Shown piece after piece: positions 51,714-60,186 of a DNA stretch of 64,000 nt. Where the stretch lies: NCBI RefSeq assembly GCF_000337095.1, contig NZ_AOIV01000006.1, positions 125,789 to 189,788 of the forward strand, read 5' to 3'. The notes beneath the pieces are model-generated. The model ran no database searches and was not told where the DNA came from. It worked only from the letters and a program-made list of their open reading frames with translations. Source of the DNA: Halogeometricum pallidum JCM 14848 (GTDB lineage Archaea; Halobacteriota; Halobacteria; Halobacteriales; Haloferacaceae). Numbering within the stretch: position 1 is the stretch's first letter; every line of letters begins with the position of its first letter. A program made the position numbers and the translations under genes.

Positions 51714-52721
51714 CTAAATGTCCTTGACGTAGTCTCGCCGTCGTTCCGCCTTCTCGGCGCTTGAACCCTTGTCGTAGTGCTTATCCAGCACCTTCCCGCT
51801 CATATTGACTCGCTCCCCAGTCACGTCCTTAGGCTGTCCCGCGTTCCGCGCCGCCGTGACATAGCCCCGACGTAGGGCGTGGGGGCTGACCGAGCCGGGA
51901 CACTTACACGAGCCATTCCACGACATAGCCTCGCAGGTCTCGGGTTCCCGGTCGAACGGGCAGTTCCCGCCGTTGTAGTAGCAGGGACGAGTCGCCGTGT
52001 AGACGTACCGCTGAATGGTCGTCTCCACGATGCGCCCACTCTTGGACGTCAGGAGCGGCTCTCTGGCGTGGTCGTCGGTGACGTCCTTCCGGTTCATATC
52101 GATGTAGTCGCGGACGACGTCGGCCACCTCTGGGGTTATCAGCACGTCCCGCTCGCTCCGTTCCTTGTTCTTGAGCGGCGTCCCCTCTGTGGGTCGGTGG
52201 CGGAGTTCCAGCGCCGGACGGCCTTCGTCAAAGTCTCCGAGGTCAAGCGCCCGAAGACCGCTAAGACGCATCCCGGTCTTCCAGAGCAGTAGCAGAGTGA
52301 CGTGCCGGTTGCTGGCGTATTCGTACTTCCCGAGAAAGTCCAACAACTCGGAGGCTTCGTCCCGCGTGAGGAGGTCGTCACAGATTTCGTCGTTCTCGCT
52401 GACAGAGGGAATCCGAACCATATCCGCCATCCCGCGCGGGACAGCCGTGATGTGTTCGCAGAACTCGATGAACTGCTTGATGGTCATCATATCCTGCCGT
52501 GCCGTGATGACCTTGACCTTGGACAGCCGGAACTCCTTGTACCGCTGGATGAGTTCGCTGTCGAGGTCGTTCAGGTTCGTGAGTTGCTGGTCGTCCAGCC
52601 AGTCGCAGAACTGGCGCAGGGACGTGCGGTAGTTCTTGAGCGTCTTCCGGGTGACGCCCGGCTTCTTGTCGTTGAGGAATCGGTTCTTGGCTTCGTGCGG
52701 CGGCGTTGGTTTCAGGCTCAT
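51714..52721 (-). CDS. tyrosine recombinase (integrase)
   Basis: A 335-residue XerC/phage-type integrase. Residues 1-105 are the SAM-like core-binding domain. Catalytic residues by motif: R152 (KTGMRLSGLRAL), a lysine near 183-186 (TPLKNKERSERD), H281-x2-R284 (SPHALRRGYVT) and nucleophile Y316 (VLDKHYDKG). Between them is a cysteine-rich insertion with C247, C254, C263, C272 and C274, seen in other haloarchaeal integrases and possibly a zinc knuckle. The gene is 73 bp from the distal att repeat, as expected for the recombinase that inserted the element. The frame is open further upstream, but the family start is the ATG at 52721. Confidence 0.92.
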   Translation of the reverse strand: MSLKPTPPHEAKNRFLNDKKPGVTRKTLKNYRTSLRQFCDWLDDQQLTNLNDLDSELIQRYKEFRLSKVKVITARQDMMTIKQFIEFCEHITAVPRGMADMVRIPSVSENDEICDDLLTRDEASELLDFLGKYEYASNRHVTLLLLWKTGMRLSGLRALDLGDFDEGRPALELRHRPTEGTPLKNKERSERDVLITPEVADVVRDYIDMNRKDVTDDHAREPLLTSKSGRIVETTIQRYVYTATRPCYYNGGNCPFDREPETCEAMSWNGSCKCPGSVSPHALRRGYVTAARNAGQPKDVTGERVNMSGKVLDKHYDKGSSAEKAERRRDYVKDI

Positions 52722-52794
52722 AGGCTGTCTGGGTACAGCCTGCGTAAACGGGTCGTCCGGGTACACAGGGCGTGAAACGCCCGGTGGACGAGAC

Positions 52795-52814
52795 CCCGGA
52801 TTCAAATCCCGGCC
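52795..52814. repeat. attR-like repeat
   Basis: Second copy of the 20 bp tRNA-Thr-derived repeat (one mismatch to 49377-49396), followed by gtattcttttttcccc. Confidence 0.8.
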
Positions 52815-52895
52815 GTATTCTTTTTTCCCCGTTTTTGGCTTTCCGTTGAATAAGCAAGTACCACCACTAACCCTCCTCGAACGCAACCACGAGAA

Positions 52896-53753
52896 GTGAG
52901 CCAGACCCTCGAACTCCCCGAATCCGAATCGGAACCACAAGAGACCGAAAGCGGTTCCATCTTCTTCGTCGGGACGGCCACCGTCATCGTCCGCTACGCC
53001 GGATTCACAATCCTCACGGACCCGAACTTCCTGCACAGCGGCGACCACGTCCACCTCGGCTACGGCATCCGCTCGGAACGCAAGACCGACCCAGCCATCG
53101 ACATCGAGGACCTGCCGGAGGACCTCGATTTCGTCCTGCTGTCGCACTACCACGGCGACCACTTCGACCGAATCGTCGAGGAGAAATTGGACAAGGACCT
53201 CGCCATCGTGACCACCGAGCACGCGTCCAAGGAACTCGCGGAGAAGGGGTTCCGCAAGACGTACGCCATGGACACCTGGGAGGAGGTGACCGTCCGGAAG
53301 GGCGAGGCGGAACTCGACGTCACGTCGACGCCAGGCCGACACGGCCCGCGGGTGGTCGAGAAGGCCCTCCCGCCCGTCATGGGCAGCGTGCTCGAATTTC
53401 GCCCGGCGGGGGCGGGCGAGGGACCCTCCTTTCGCCTGTTCGTCTCGGGCGACACGGTGATGTACGACGAGTTGGAGGAGATTCCCGAGCGGTTCCCGGA
53501 CATCGACCTCGCGCTGTTGCACCTGGGCGGGACCGAAATCCTTGGCGTCCTCCTGACGATGGACGCCGAACAGGGCGTCGAGGCCGTCGAACTGTTCGAC
53601 GCCGACGAGAACGTCCCCATCCACTACGACGACTACGAGGTGTTCCGGTCGCCGCTGTCCGATTTCAAAGAGGCCGTCGAGGCGGCGGGTCTGGAAGACA
53701 GAGTGGCGTACGTGGACCGCGGGGACACCTATCGGTTCGAGGCGTCCGACTGA
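52896..53753 (+). CDS. metallo-beta-lactamase-fold hydrolase
   Basis: A 285-residue MBL-fold protein beginning at GTG 52896. Motifs: TVIVRYAGFTILTDPNFLHS, the zinc site LLSHYHGDHFDR (H-x-H-x-D-H), a further ligand region TPGRHGPR, FVSGDTVMYDEL (Asp ligand) and PIHYDDYEVF (last His). The layout resembles UlaG/YtnP-like L-ascorbate-lactonase relatives and NAPE-PLD type hydrolases. Substrate not predictable. It is the first chromosomal gene after the integrated element; the insertion lies about 80 bp upstream of its start. Confidence 0.86.
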   Translation: MSQTLELPESESEPQETESGSIFFVGTATVIVRYAGFTILTDPNFLHSGDHVHLGYGIRSERKTDPAIDIEDLPEDLDFVLLSHYHGDHFDRIVEEKLDKDLAIVTTEHASKELAEKGFRKTYAMDTWEEVTVRKGEAELDVTSTPGRHGPRVVEKALPPVMGSVLEFRPAGAGEGPSFRLFVSGDTVMYDELEEIPERFPDIDLALLHLGGTEILGVLLTMDAEQGVEAVELFDADENVPIHYDDYEVFRSPLSDFKEAVEAAGLEDRVAYVDRGDTYRFEASD

Positions 53754-53818
53754 AGAGAGACGCGCTCTCGAAACCGAACTCCCGAGAGGAAAAACCGAAC
53801 CGCCGGCACGCCACCCGT

Positions 53819-54439
53819 CTACCGAAAGTCCTCGACGAACCGTTCGGGCATCCGTTCGACCACGTCCTCGGGCATCGCGTCCACCGTCGTCTGGGCGACG
53901 ACGACCATCGGCTTTCTGAGCAGCACGTAGACGGCCGAGACGCCGAGGGCGACGTAGACGCCCGTCTGGATGGGGCCGTCGAAGGCGTATATCGCCGGCA
54001 GGGCGAACAGCGTCGCCGCCAGCAGGTCCTCGGGGGCGCCGTCGTAGCGGATCCACCGGCGCGGGGGAATCCAGCGCTTGTGGTAGTGGCTGTAGACGGC
54101 GCGCTCCGAGGTGCCGAGCCACGGCTTGAGTTCGAGGCCGCCGCCGAAGGCGTCCATCACCGAGTGTAGCGCCGCGGCGGCGAGAAAGAGCGCCACCGAC
54201 AGCGTCAGCGTCGTCGGCGCGAACGCCGCGACGAGCAGTGCGGGCGCGGCGAGGGCGCTGAAGTAGACCGGAAAGTGTAGCGTCTTGCGGTGCCCCGCGT
54301 AGAGGTCGAAATCGGGAAACAGCCCGCCGAGCGCGGCGGCGAGTACGGGAATCGGCGTCGTGCCGGCGGCGCTCTCGGGGAACACTGCGGCGACGACGAC
54401 CGCGAGCACGACCCCGGCGAGGGCGTGCGTGGTAGCCAT
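53819..54439 (-). CDS. membrane-bound metal-dependent hydrolase-like protein (DUF457 type)
   Basis: A 206-residue protein with four to five hydrophobic helices and conserved polar motifs in the membrane-proximal loops: N-terminal THALAGVVLA, then LGGLFPDFDLYAGHRKTLHF and ALHSVMDAFGGG. The His/Asp residues fit the YdjM/DUF457 metal-dependent hydrolase pattern. Target unknown. Two consecutive ATGs (54439, 54442) can start it. It is divergent from the next gene. Confidence 0.8.
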   Translation of the reverse strand: MATTHALAGVVLAVVVAAVFPESAAGTTPIPVLAAALGGLFPDFDLYAGHRKTLHFPVYFSALAAPALLVAAFAPTTLTLSVALFLAAAALHSVMDAFGGGLELKPWLGTSERAVYSHYHKRWIPPRRWIRYDGAPEDLLAATLFALPAIYAFDGPIQTGVYVALGVSAVYVLLRKPMVVVAQTTVDAMPEDVVERMPERFVEDFR

Positions 54440-54558
54440 CATTGGACTGACCTATGCCGAAGGACGGAAAAACAGTTTCGCGTCCCGTGTTAGCACGCCG
54501 AGTGAGCGGCTATCGACGTAAAGCGAGGTTTATCGGCACCCCTCGCGAAGGACGGGGC

Positions 54559-55197
54559 ATGAGGTGGCGACTTCCGCCGAACGTCGGTTCGCTGGCCGCG
54601 GGAGGGATGCGACTGGCCATCGCGGGTATCCTCGGCGTCGGCCTCGCTACGCTGAACGCCAGCATCGTCATCAACGCCGCGGGCGCACTGGCCATCACCT
54701 ACCTCCCGGCGTTTCTGAGTCGGGACTGGGGTATCCGCCTCTCCCCGTCGCTCACGCTGTGGGTGACGGCCGCCGTCCTGCTTCACGCCCTCGGCATGCT
54801 GGGTCTGTACGACGACCTGTGGTGGTACGACCACCTCACGCACACGCTGTCGGCGATGCTTGTCGCCGCCGTGGGCTACGCGGCGACGCGCGCCGTCGAC
54901 GAGTACAGCGACGCCGTCTACCTCCCGCACCGGTTCCTGTTCGTCTTCATCCTGACGTTCACGCTCGCCGTCGGCGTCCTCTGGGAGGTGCTGGAGTTCT
55001 TCACCCGCCTCGCGGCCGACTACTTCGGCATCGAGGCCGTCCTCGTCCAGTACGGCCTCTCGGACACCATCGTCGACTTGGTGTTCGACACCGTCGGCGC
55101 CCTCATCGTCGCCCTGTTCGGGACGAAGACGCTGTCGGGCGTCGTCGACGCCCTCCACCAGCGTCTGGAGGACGCCCGGACCGAACGCCCTCAGTAG
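54559..55197 (+). CDS. integral membrane protein resembling YjdF/DUF2238
   Basis: A 212-residue protein with about five transmembrane helices. The polar motif WWYDHLTHTLSAM, a glutamate-containing helix GVLWEVLEFFTRLAADYFG and the end GLSDTIVDLVFDTVGALI match the YjdF/DUF2238 layout. Function unknown. Start at 54559 is supported by the basic-residue-then-helix topology; the longer upstream frame has no such pattern. Confidence 0.72.
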   Translation: MRWRLPPNVGSLAAGGMRLAIAGILGVGLATLNASIVINAAGALAITYLPAFLSRDWGIRLSPSLTLWVTAAVLLHALGMLGLYDDLWWYDHLTHTLSAMLVAAVGYAATRAVDEYSDAVYLPHRFLFVFILTFTLAVGVLWEVLEFFTRLAADYFGIEAVLVQYGLSDTIVDLVFDTVGALIVALFGTKTLSGVVDALHQRLEDARTERPQ

Positions 55198-55286
55198 CGT
55201 CCTCCCGCGGTCGTCTCCTGACGCGTCTCCCGTCGCACCTCCCGTCGGGTCTACGCTTTTATCCTCCGCCGCCGTCAAGTACGTGT

Positions 55287-55961
55287 ATGAAGGTTGTTAT
55301 CGTGGGGTACGGTCGTGTCGGCGCGCGGACCGCGCTCGTATTGCGAGAGGAAGGCCACGACGTGACGGTGGTCGATAACGACGAACGGAAGGTCGAACGG
55401 GCCGAAGAGGCCGGGTTCGAGGTCATCGAGGGCGACGGGAGCAACGAGGCCGTCCTCCGTCGCGCGGGCGTGGAGGACGCCGACGCCGTCGGCGGACTGA
55501 CCGGCGACCCGAACGTCAACTTCGCGGCCTGCATGATCGGCAAGGAGTTCGGCTGTCGGGCGGTCATGCGCGTCAGCGAGGACTACCGGCAGGAGATATA
55601 CGAACGCTACGCCGACGACGTGGACGACGTGGTCTACCCCGAACGCCTCGGCGCGGCCGGCGCGAAGACGGCGCTCCTCGGCGGCGACTTCAACGCCATC
55701 GGCGAGTTGACCGAGCAGTTGCGCCTCTCGATGCTCGTCGTCCCCGAGGGGTCACCCGTCGTCGGCCGAAAGGTCGCGGACATCGACCTCGGCGCCGACG
55801 GACGCATCTACGCGCACGGCAGGTCCAGAGAGCCGATGACCATCCCGCTGCCGGGGACGACCGTCAAGGCGGGCGACAGACTCGCCCTCGTCGCGGACCG
55901 CGACCAGTTCGAAGACGTCCGGCGCGTCCTCTTGGGTGAAGAGAGAAAGGGGAACGTGTAG
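55287..55961 (+). CDS. TrkA/KTN potassium-transport regulator
   Basis: A 224-residue cytosolic regulator of a K+ channel or Trk transporter. Residues 1-125 are a Rossmann TrkA-N domain (MKVVIVGYGRVGARTALVLR binds NAD(H)/ATP, with acidic D30 region VVDNDERKVE). Residues 140-218 are a TrkA-C domain (LSMLVVPEGSPVVGRKVADI, VKAGDRLALVADRDQ). No membrane subunit (TrkH) is adjacent, so it works with a transporter elsewhere. Confidence 0.9.
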   Translation: MKVVIVGYGRVGARTALVLREEGHDVTVVDNDERKVERAEEAGFEVIEGDGSNEAVLRRAGVEDADAVGGLTGDPNVNFAACMIGKEFGCRAVMRVSEDYRQEIYERYADDVDDVVYPERLGAAGAKTALLGGDFNAIGELTEQLRLSMLVVPEGSPVVGRKVADIDLGADGRIYAHGRSREPMTIPLPGTTVKAGDRLALVADRDQFEDVRRVLLGEERKGNV

Positions 55962-56325
55962 ACGCGCGGCGCCACGGGGGTGCGACGCCGCGCCCACCGT
56001 CGGAGTGCCGACCGACGGCGGTGAGTCGGGCGCGCGAGTGGGGGGATGGGAACTGAGGCCGTCAGCCGTCGGTGTCCGCAGTAGATGTCCGTCCGACCGC
56101 GCGGTATCGCGCGGTCGAGGGAGCAGACGTGCGGACGCCGCGGTGGCGCGCCCGCCGGAGGGTGCTCGTCCCGAAACTTAAATCCGCGTCAGACGGACGG
56201 GAGACGCCGCGCTGCCGCGAGAATCACTTCGCTCCGACTGCCGTCCCCGACCGCCGCGGACCTCTCGCGTCGGTCCGCGTCCCCCGACCGTCACACTTCT
56301 GTGCGCGTCGCCGCAACTCGACTTC
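55962..56325. other. intergenic region with perfect palindrome
   Basis: No gene supported. gaccgcgcg-gtat-cgcgcggtc (56095-56116) is a perfect 9 bp stem with a 4 nt loop. aaacttaaatcc (about 56174-56185) is a TATA-like candidate, 145 bp ahead of the small gene at 56326. Confidence 0.45.
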
Positions 56326-56427
56326 ATGGAGACGTGGGACGCGCTGTTCGAACGCGCGGCGACGTACGGCGTCGAGGAGGAGGCGATACGGGAGACGCTC
56401 GGTTCGCGGCGCGAGGGCGATGACTGA
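56326..56427 (+). CDS. 33-residue acidic protein overlapping the PIN-like gene
   Basis: Short ORF METWDALFERAATYGVEEEA... (33 residues), predicted as one amphipathic helix pair. Its stop overlaps the start of the next gene by 8 nt (ATGACTGA), a strong sign of translational coupling. The arrangement resembles small antitoxin-like partners before PIN proteins; identity unproven. Confidence 0.6.
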   Translation: METWDALFERAATYGVEEEAIRETLGSRREGDD

Positions 56428-56902
56428 CCCGACCCCCGACCCTTCACCGGCCCGCGTCGTCGCCGACGCGGACGTGTTAGCCGCGGACCTCCTCGTCGGC
56501 GGCAACGCGCGCGAGGCGCTCGACCGCCTCCGCGAGCACTCCTGGACGACGCTGGTCGCGAGCGACCCGCTCTTAGACGACGCCCAGGCCGTCGTTGCCG
56601 ACCTCGCCGACGCCGACCTCGCGGCCGACTGGCGCGACCGCGTCGCGGCGTGGCGCGAACCGGTCGAGCATCCCGACGGCGACCACCCCGCCCTCGCCTC
56701 CGCCTACCGCGGCGGCGCGATGCACGTCCTCTCGTTCGACGACCGCCTCACCTCCGCCCGCGCGGCGGCCGAACTCGGCACCCGCTTCCCGGTCAGCGTC
56801 CGCGAACCGAAGGCGTTCGCCTCGCTGTTCGACGCGGCCAGCCTGTACGAGGAAGTCGTCGGCGGCGAGTACGAGGGCCCCGACCGCGACCCGCGGGCGT
56901 AG
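56420..56902 (+). CDS. PIN-like domain protein
   Basis: A 160-residue protein whose N-terminal ARVVADADVLAADLLVGG is like the first Asp-containing strand of PIN domains. Further acidic positions follow: D in TLVASDPLLDDAQAVVADL and MHVLSFDDRLTSARAAAEL, the latter like the C-terminal Asp motif. This may be a ribonuclease, but the canonical four acids cannot be assigned with certainty. Coupled to the tiny upstream gene by an 8 nt overlap. Confidence 0.65.
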   Translation: MTDPTPDPSPARVVADADVLAADLLVGGNAREALDRLREHSWTTLVASDPLLDDAQAVVADLADADLAADWRDRVAAWREPVEHPDGDHPALASAYRGGAMHVLSFDDRLTSARAAAELGTRFPVSVREPKAFASLFDAASLYEEVVGGEYEGPDRDPRA

Positions 56903-57051
56903 CACTCGCGTTCGCTGGAGGCGGTATCAGCCGCGTCGATCTCGGGACTCGCTTACGGAACTATCGTCGAATGCGAGGCGTTCGACTGACTCCGAACGCT
57001 CGCTGCGCTCCCGCTCGGACCGCCGATAGACTCGCATCGCTCGTCTATCGA

Positions 57052-57086
57052 GGTTTGCCTCGCTCACTCCGTTCGCTCGGCAAACC
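57052..57086. terminator. hairpin at the end of rdgB
   Basis: ggtttgcc (57052-57059) and ggcaaacc (57079-57086) are perfect arms spanning the rdgB stop codon. The loop and neighbouring bases carry GCTCACTCCGTTCGCTCG-type palindromes that recur elsewhere in the window. Confidence 0.4.
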
Positions 57087-57702
57087 ACTCCCCGAACTTC
57101 GCCAGCGCTCGTCCCCGATGCGACACCGCGTTCTTCTCCTCGGAGTCCATCTCCGCGAACGTCGTCCCCTCGTGTTCGAAGACGGGGTCGTAACCGAATC
57201 CGCCGTCGCCGCGCGGCGGGACGATGCGCCCGCGGACGGTCCCCGCGAACAGTTTCACCGGCAGCGTCTCCGTCTCCTCTTCGCCCCGTTTGGCGCCGCG
57301 CGCGGCGGCGGCCGTCCGGTCGTCTCGGTCGACGGGGTCCGGACTCGCCTCGAACCCCCCGCCGTCGCAGTACGCGAGGACGCAGCGAAACGCCGCGCGG
57401 CGCGGGTCGTCGAGTTCGCGGTCGGCCAGTCGGTGCACCGCCTCGACGCCGAGGGTGTCCTCCGCGTACGAGGAGTATGGACCGGGAAAGCCCCCGAAGC
57501 CGTCGATGAACAGGCCGGCGTCGTCGACGAGCACCGGTTCGCCCGCGTGGCGGTACGCCTCGCGCGCGCCGTGGGCCGCGATGGGCCCGAGTTCCGCCGC
57601 CTGCACCTCGGTGTAGTCGTAGTCCAACTGCTCGACGGGTCCCTCGAGATACTGTAGCGCCTCCCGCACCTTCCCCGGGTTCGTCGTGACGTATCGAAGC
57701 AT
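57064..57702 (-). CDS. XTP/dITP diphosphatase (RdgB/HAM1)
   Basis: A 212-residue house-cleaning pyrophosphatase that removes non-canonical purine triphosphates. The N-terminal RYVTTNPGKVREALQYLE, PVLVDDAGLFIDGFGGFPGP with the catalytic Asp, and the C-terminal SHRGRALAKFGEW are diagnostic. A 40-residue insertion (about 118-150, Arg/Glu rich) is longer than in bacterial RdgB. It ends close to the PIN-like gene, in convergent orientation. Confidence 0.93.
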   Translation of the reverse strand: MLRYVTTNPGKVREALQYLEGPVEQLDYDYTEVQAAELGPIAAHGAREAYRHAGEPVLVDDAGLFIDGFGGFPGPYSSYAEDTLGVEAVHRLADRELDDPRRAAFRCVLAYCDGGGFEASPDPVDRDDRTAAAARGAKRGEEETETLPVKLFAGTVRGRIVPPRGDGGFGYDPVFEHEGTTFAEMDSEEKNAVSHRGRALAKFGEWFAERTE

Positions 57703-57768
57703 CTACCGGGGAGTCGCGGCGGTTCGGAGAAAGATGCGTCGGTGTCGGTCGTTCCGACTGTCTCGCGT

Positions 57769-58056
57769 TCAGTCGACGATGACTTCGACGGGGCCGTCGT
57801 CCTCGTCGTCGTCGTCTTCGAGGTCCGAACCGGGCGCGGAGGAACTCCGCTCCTGCCAGAGGAGGACGGCGACGACGGCGACGACGATCCACGACCGCCA
57901 GTTCGCGAGGTTCAGCGTGTAGCCGACGCCGAACGGCTTCTTCACGAGCATCTTCTGCCCGGGCTTCCAGTACGACGACAGCATCCGACCGAGCGACGGA
58001 CGCTCGAAGTTGTACGGCACGCCCAGAATCTCGCCTTTTTGCGGCTTGTCTGCCAT
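57769..58056 (-). CDS. small membrane protein (DUF5808-like)
   Basis: A 95-residue protein beginning MADKPQKGEILGVPYNFERP. The N-terminal GVPYNFERPSLGRMLSSYW and KPFGVGYTLNLANWRSW blocks match, from memory, the haloarchaeal DUF5808 pattern. A single hydrophobic helix (IVVAVVAVLLW) is followed by an acidic tail. Function unknown. Confidence 0.7.
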   Translation of the reverse strand: MADKPQKGEILGVPYNFERPSLGRMLSSYWKPGQKMLVKKPFGVGYTLNLANWRSWIVVAVVAVLLWQERSSSAPGSDLEDDDDEDDGPVEVIVD

Positions 58057-58145
58057 GTGAGTTCGGTACAGCCGCGCCGGATAAATCGTTTTGGTCCGAA
58101 CGGAGTGCGTTCGCGCCGTGCGATTCTACTCGCGGGCCCGACCCT

Positions 58146-59837
58146 CTATTGGTACCGACCGCGCCCCTCGACCTGTCGGAGGCGCGTGAGGGCGTCCTCG
58201 TCGTCGCCGGACTGCGTCCGATGGGCCGACCGTCGCCCATCGACGTCGCCGTCGTCTCCGCGCGCGACGGACGCGTAGCCCGCCTCGAACGCCCGACACA
58301 GCGGTTCCGGTTCGTCGGCGGTCCCCTCGACGCTCTGTTCGAAGACGTGCAAGTCCATCGCGTGGTCCTCGACGTGGCCGGTGTGGTAGCCGAGTCCGAA
58401 GTCGAGGAGGTACACCCGGTCGCCGTCGACGCGGACGTTCCGCGTCGTCGGGTCGCCGTGGACGAACCCCGCCCCGTGGACGGCCGCGAGATGTTCGCCC
58501 ATCGTCCGGCAGCGCTCGGCCGTCAGCGCCTCCGCGAGGTCCGACTCGCCGACGTACTGGAACACGATGGTGCCCTCGGTCGGGTCCACGTCGCGGACGA
58601 CGGGCGTGGGGACGCCCGCCCGGCGCGCGAGACTCGTCAGGCGCGCCTCCGCCCGGGTCCGCTCCGTCCGGAGCCGGTCGTCCAGTTCGGGGTGCCGGTA
58701 CGTCTTCGGGACGCGCCGCTTGACGACGCTGTCGGCCTCGAACGTCACCGTCGCCTCGGCGCCGCGCACCTCGCTTCCGCCGGGCGCCGTGGCTCCGGTC
58801 GCCGACGGATTCGCCGTCGCCGGGTCGCGGGCGACGGACTCCTCGTCGTCGCGCCACGTCACCGGCACCCGGTCCGGCCGGAAGTTCGGGTCGACGGCCG
58901 ACTCCGGGACCGAGAGCGTGTCGCCGGCGGCCAGCATCCGCGCGCCGAGGACGGCTATCATCCCCGCGTTGTCGCGGAGAAAGCGCGGTTCGGGCGCGTA
59001 GAACTCCGCGCCCCGTTGCTCGCACATCTCCGCGAGCATCTCCCGCAGGCGCGCGTTCTGTCCGACGCCGCCGCCCAAGACGAGTTCGTCCGTCCCCGTC
59101 AGCGACAGCGCTCGCTCGGCGACTTCGGTCAGCATGGCGAATATCGTCTCCTGCAGGCCGCGGCAGACGTCCTCGACGGGGACGCCGTCGTCGTAGGCGT
59201 CCTTCGCGGCGGACATGATGCCCGAGAAGGAGAAGTCCATCCCCTTCACGACGTACGGCAGGTCGTGGTAGTCGCCCTCGGCGGCCGCCTCCTCGACTTT
59301 CGGACCGCCGGGGTGGGTCCACCCGACGTGGCGGGTGAACTTGTCGATGGCGTTGCCGACGCCGGTGTCCATCGTCTCCCCGAGGACGCGGTAGCGGCCG
59401 TTGTGGTAGCCGAGTAGGTGGGCGTTCGCGCCCGAGGCGTTCAGACAGACCGGCGAGTCGAACCCCGAGCCGTGGCGGCCGATTTCGAGGTGTGCGACCA
59501 TGTGGTTGACGCCGAGGAGGGGAACGTCGAGCGTCTGCGCGAGGGCGCGCGCGGCCGTGCCGACGATGCGGAGGCAGGGGCCGAGTCCGGGGCCGCGCGA
59601 GAACGCCACGCCGTCTACGCCCGCGCCGTCGCCGTCGTTCGTCTCCGCGGCGCGTTCGAGCACCGTCGAGACCACCTCCGGAATCGCGTCGCCCATGTGC
59701 TCGGCCGCCTCGCGCGGGTGGATGCCGCCGCTGTCGGGTTCGTACGGGTCGGACTCGATGAACACCTCTCCGGTCTCCGAGTCGAAGAGCGCGGCGCTGG
59801 CGGCCCAGGCGGTGCCTTCGATACCTACGATGCGCAT
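58146..59837 (-). CDS. Kae1-Bud32 fusion of the KEOPS complex
   Basis: A 563-residue bifunctional protein of the KEOPS complex, which installs N6-threonylcarbamoyl on A37 of ANN-decoding tRNAs. Residues 1-330 are Kae1 (ASKHA fold) with the metal histidines H112-x3-H116 (NHMVAHLE), SRGPGLGPCLRIVGTAARAL and VLGGGVGQNARLREML. Residues from about 355 are the Bud32 atypical kinase, with HGDPTTRNVRV (catalytic loop, near 457) and LLDFGLG (metal-binding). Fusion is common in archaea. An acidic tail ends the protein. S24e lies upstream on the same strand. Confidence 0.95.
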   Translation of the reverse strand: MRIVGIEGTAWAASAALFDSETGEVFIESDPYEPDSGGIHPREAAEHMGDAIPEVVSTVLERAAETNDGDGAGVDGVAFSRGPGLGPCLRIVGTAARALAQTLDVPLLGVNHMVAHLEIGRHGSGFDSPVCLNASGANAHLLGYHNGRYRVLGETMDTGVGNAIDKFTRHVGWTHPGGPKVEEAAAEGDYHDLPYVVKGMDFSFSGIMSAAKDAYDDGVPVEDVCRGLQETIFAMLTEVAERALSLTGTDELVLGGGVGQNARLREMLAEMCEQRGAEFYAPEPRFLRDNAGMIAVLGARMLAAGDTLSVPESAVDPNFRPDRVPVTWRDDEESVARDPATANPSATGATAPGGSEVRGAEATVTFEADSVVKRRVPKTYRHPELDDRLRTERTRAEARLTSLARRAGVPTPVVRDVDPTEGTIVFQYVGESDLAEALTAERCRTMGEHLAAVHGAGFVHGDPTTRNVRVDGDRVYLLDFGLGYHTGHVEDHAMDLHVFEQSVEGTADEPEPLCRAFEAGYASVARGDDGDVDGRRSAHRTQSGDDEDALTRLRQVEGRGRYQ

Positions 59838-59868
59838 TGAGAATACGTTCGCGTTCGGGGCGGCCGAA

Positions 59869-60186
59869 TCAGGCCTCTTCGGCTTCCGCTTCGGCGTCGC
59901 CCTCGTCCGCTTCGATCTTGTTCCGGTCGAGCATGTAGTCCTGCTCGACGTCGCGGGCGAACTCCGGCGAGGTGTACACCTTCGCGTAGCCGGCCGTCTT
60001 CCGCATGCCGAACTTCGTGTTCAGCGCGTGGATGACGACTTCGTCGGAGTCTTTGTTCAGTTTCGCCGCGAGGCTGTCGCGGACCGACAGACGGGAGGGG
60101 GTGGCGTCCTCGTGGGTGACCTCGAACCGAACGTCCGTCCGGTGCAACATGGGATTTTCCTCTTCGGAGATGACTTCGATTTCCAT
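59869..60186 (-). CDS. rps24e: 30S ribosomal protein S24e
   Basis: A 105-residue archaeal/eukaryotic small-subunit protein: MEIEVISEEENPMLHRTDVR, KDSDEVVIHALNTKFGMRKT and AGYAKVYTSPEFARDVE are typical, with an acidic haloarchaeal tail. It precedes kae1-bud32 by 31 bp. The zinc-ribbon S27ae, frequently encoded in this gap in archaea, is absent here. Confidence 0.95.
   Translation of the reverse strand: MEIEVISEEENPMLHRTDVRFEVTHEDATPSRLSVRDSLAAKLNKDSDEVVIHALNTKFGMRKTAGYAKVYTSPEFARDVEQDYMLDRNKIEADEGDAEAEAEEA

Larger units (their letters stand above)
49377..52814. mobile_element. small integrated element in tRNA-Thr
   Basis: About 3.4 kb bounded by a direct repeat. cccggGttcaaatcccggcc at 49377-49396 (tRNA T arm and acceptor) and cccggAttcaaatcccggcc at 52795-52814 differ at one base. 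The enclosed DNA has visibly lower GC and less acidic coding than the flanks. It carries a tyrosine integrase next to the distal repeat, a putative cyclin-box protein, a lipoprotein, and an unknown protein. Past the distal repeat is a T-run (cttttttccccg) that could be the original tRNA terminator displaced by insertion. No capsid, ATPase or replication initiator is recognised, so it may be a provirus remnant, a plasmid-type element or a satellite. Confidence 0.82.

Noticed and set aside
52795-52820. Second tRNA gene at the distal end of the element
   Set aside because: Only the T arm and the first acceptor bases are present; no anticodon arm upstream, so it is an attachment repeat.
51714-54122. 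Single very long minus-strand frame that continues beyond the integrase start
   Set aside because: Only the part up to 52721 is an integrase; the rest is antisense to the MBL hydrolase and crosses the att site.
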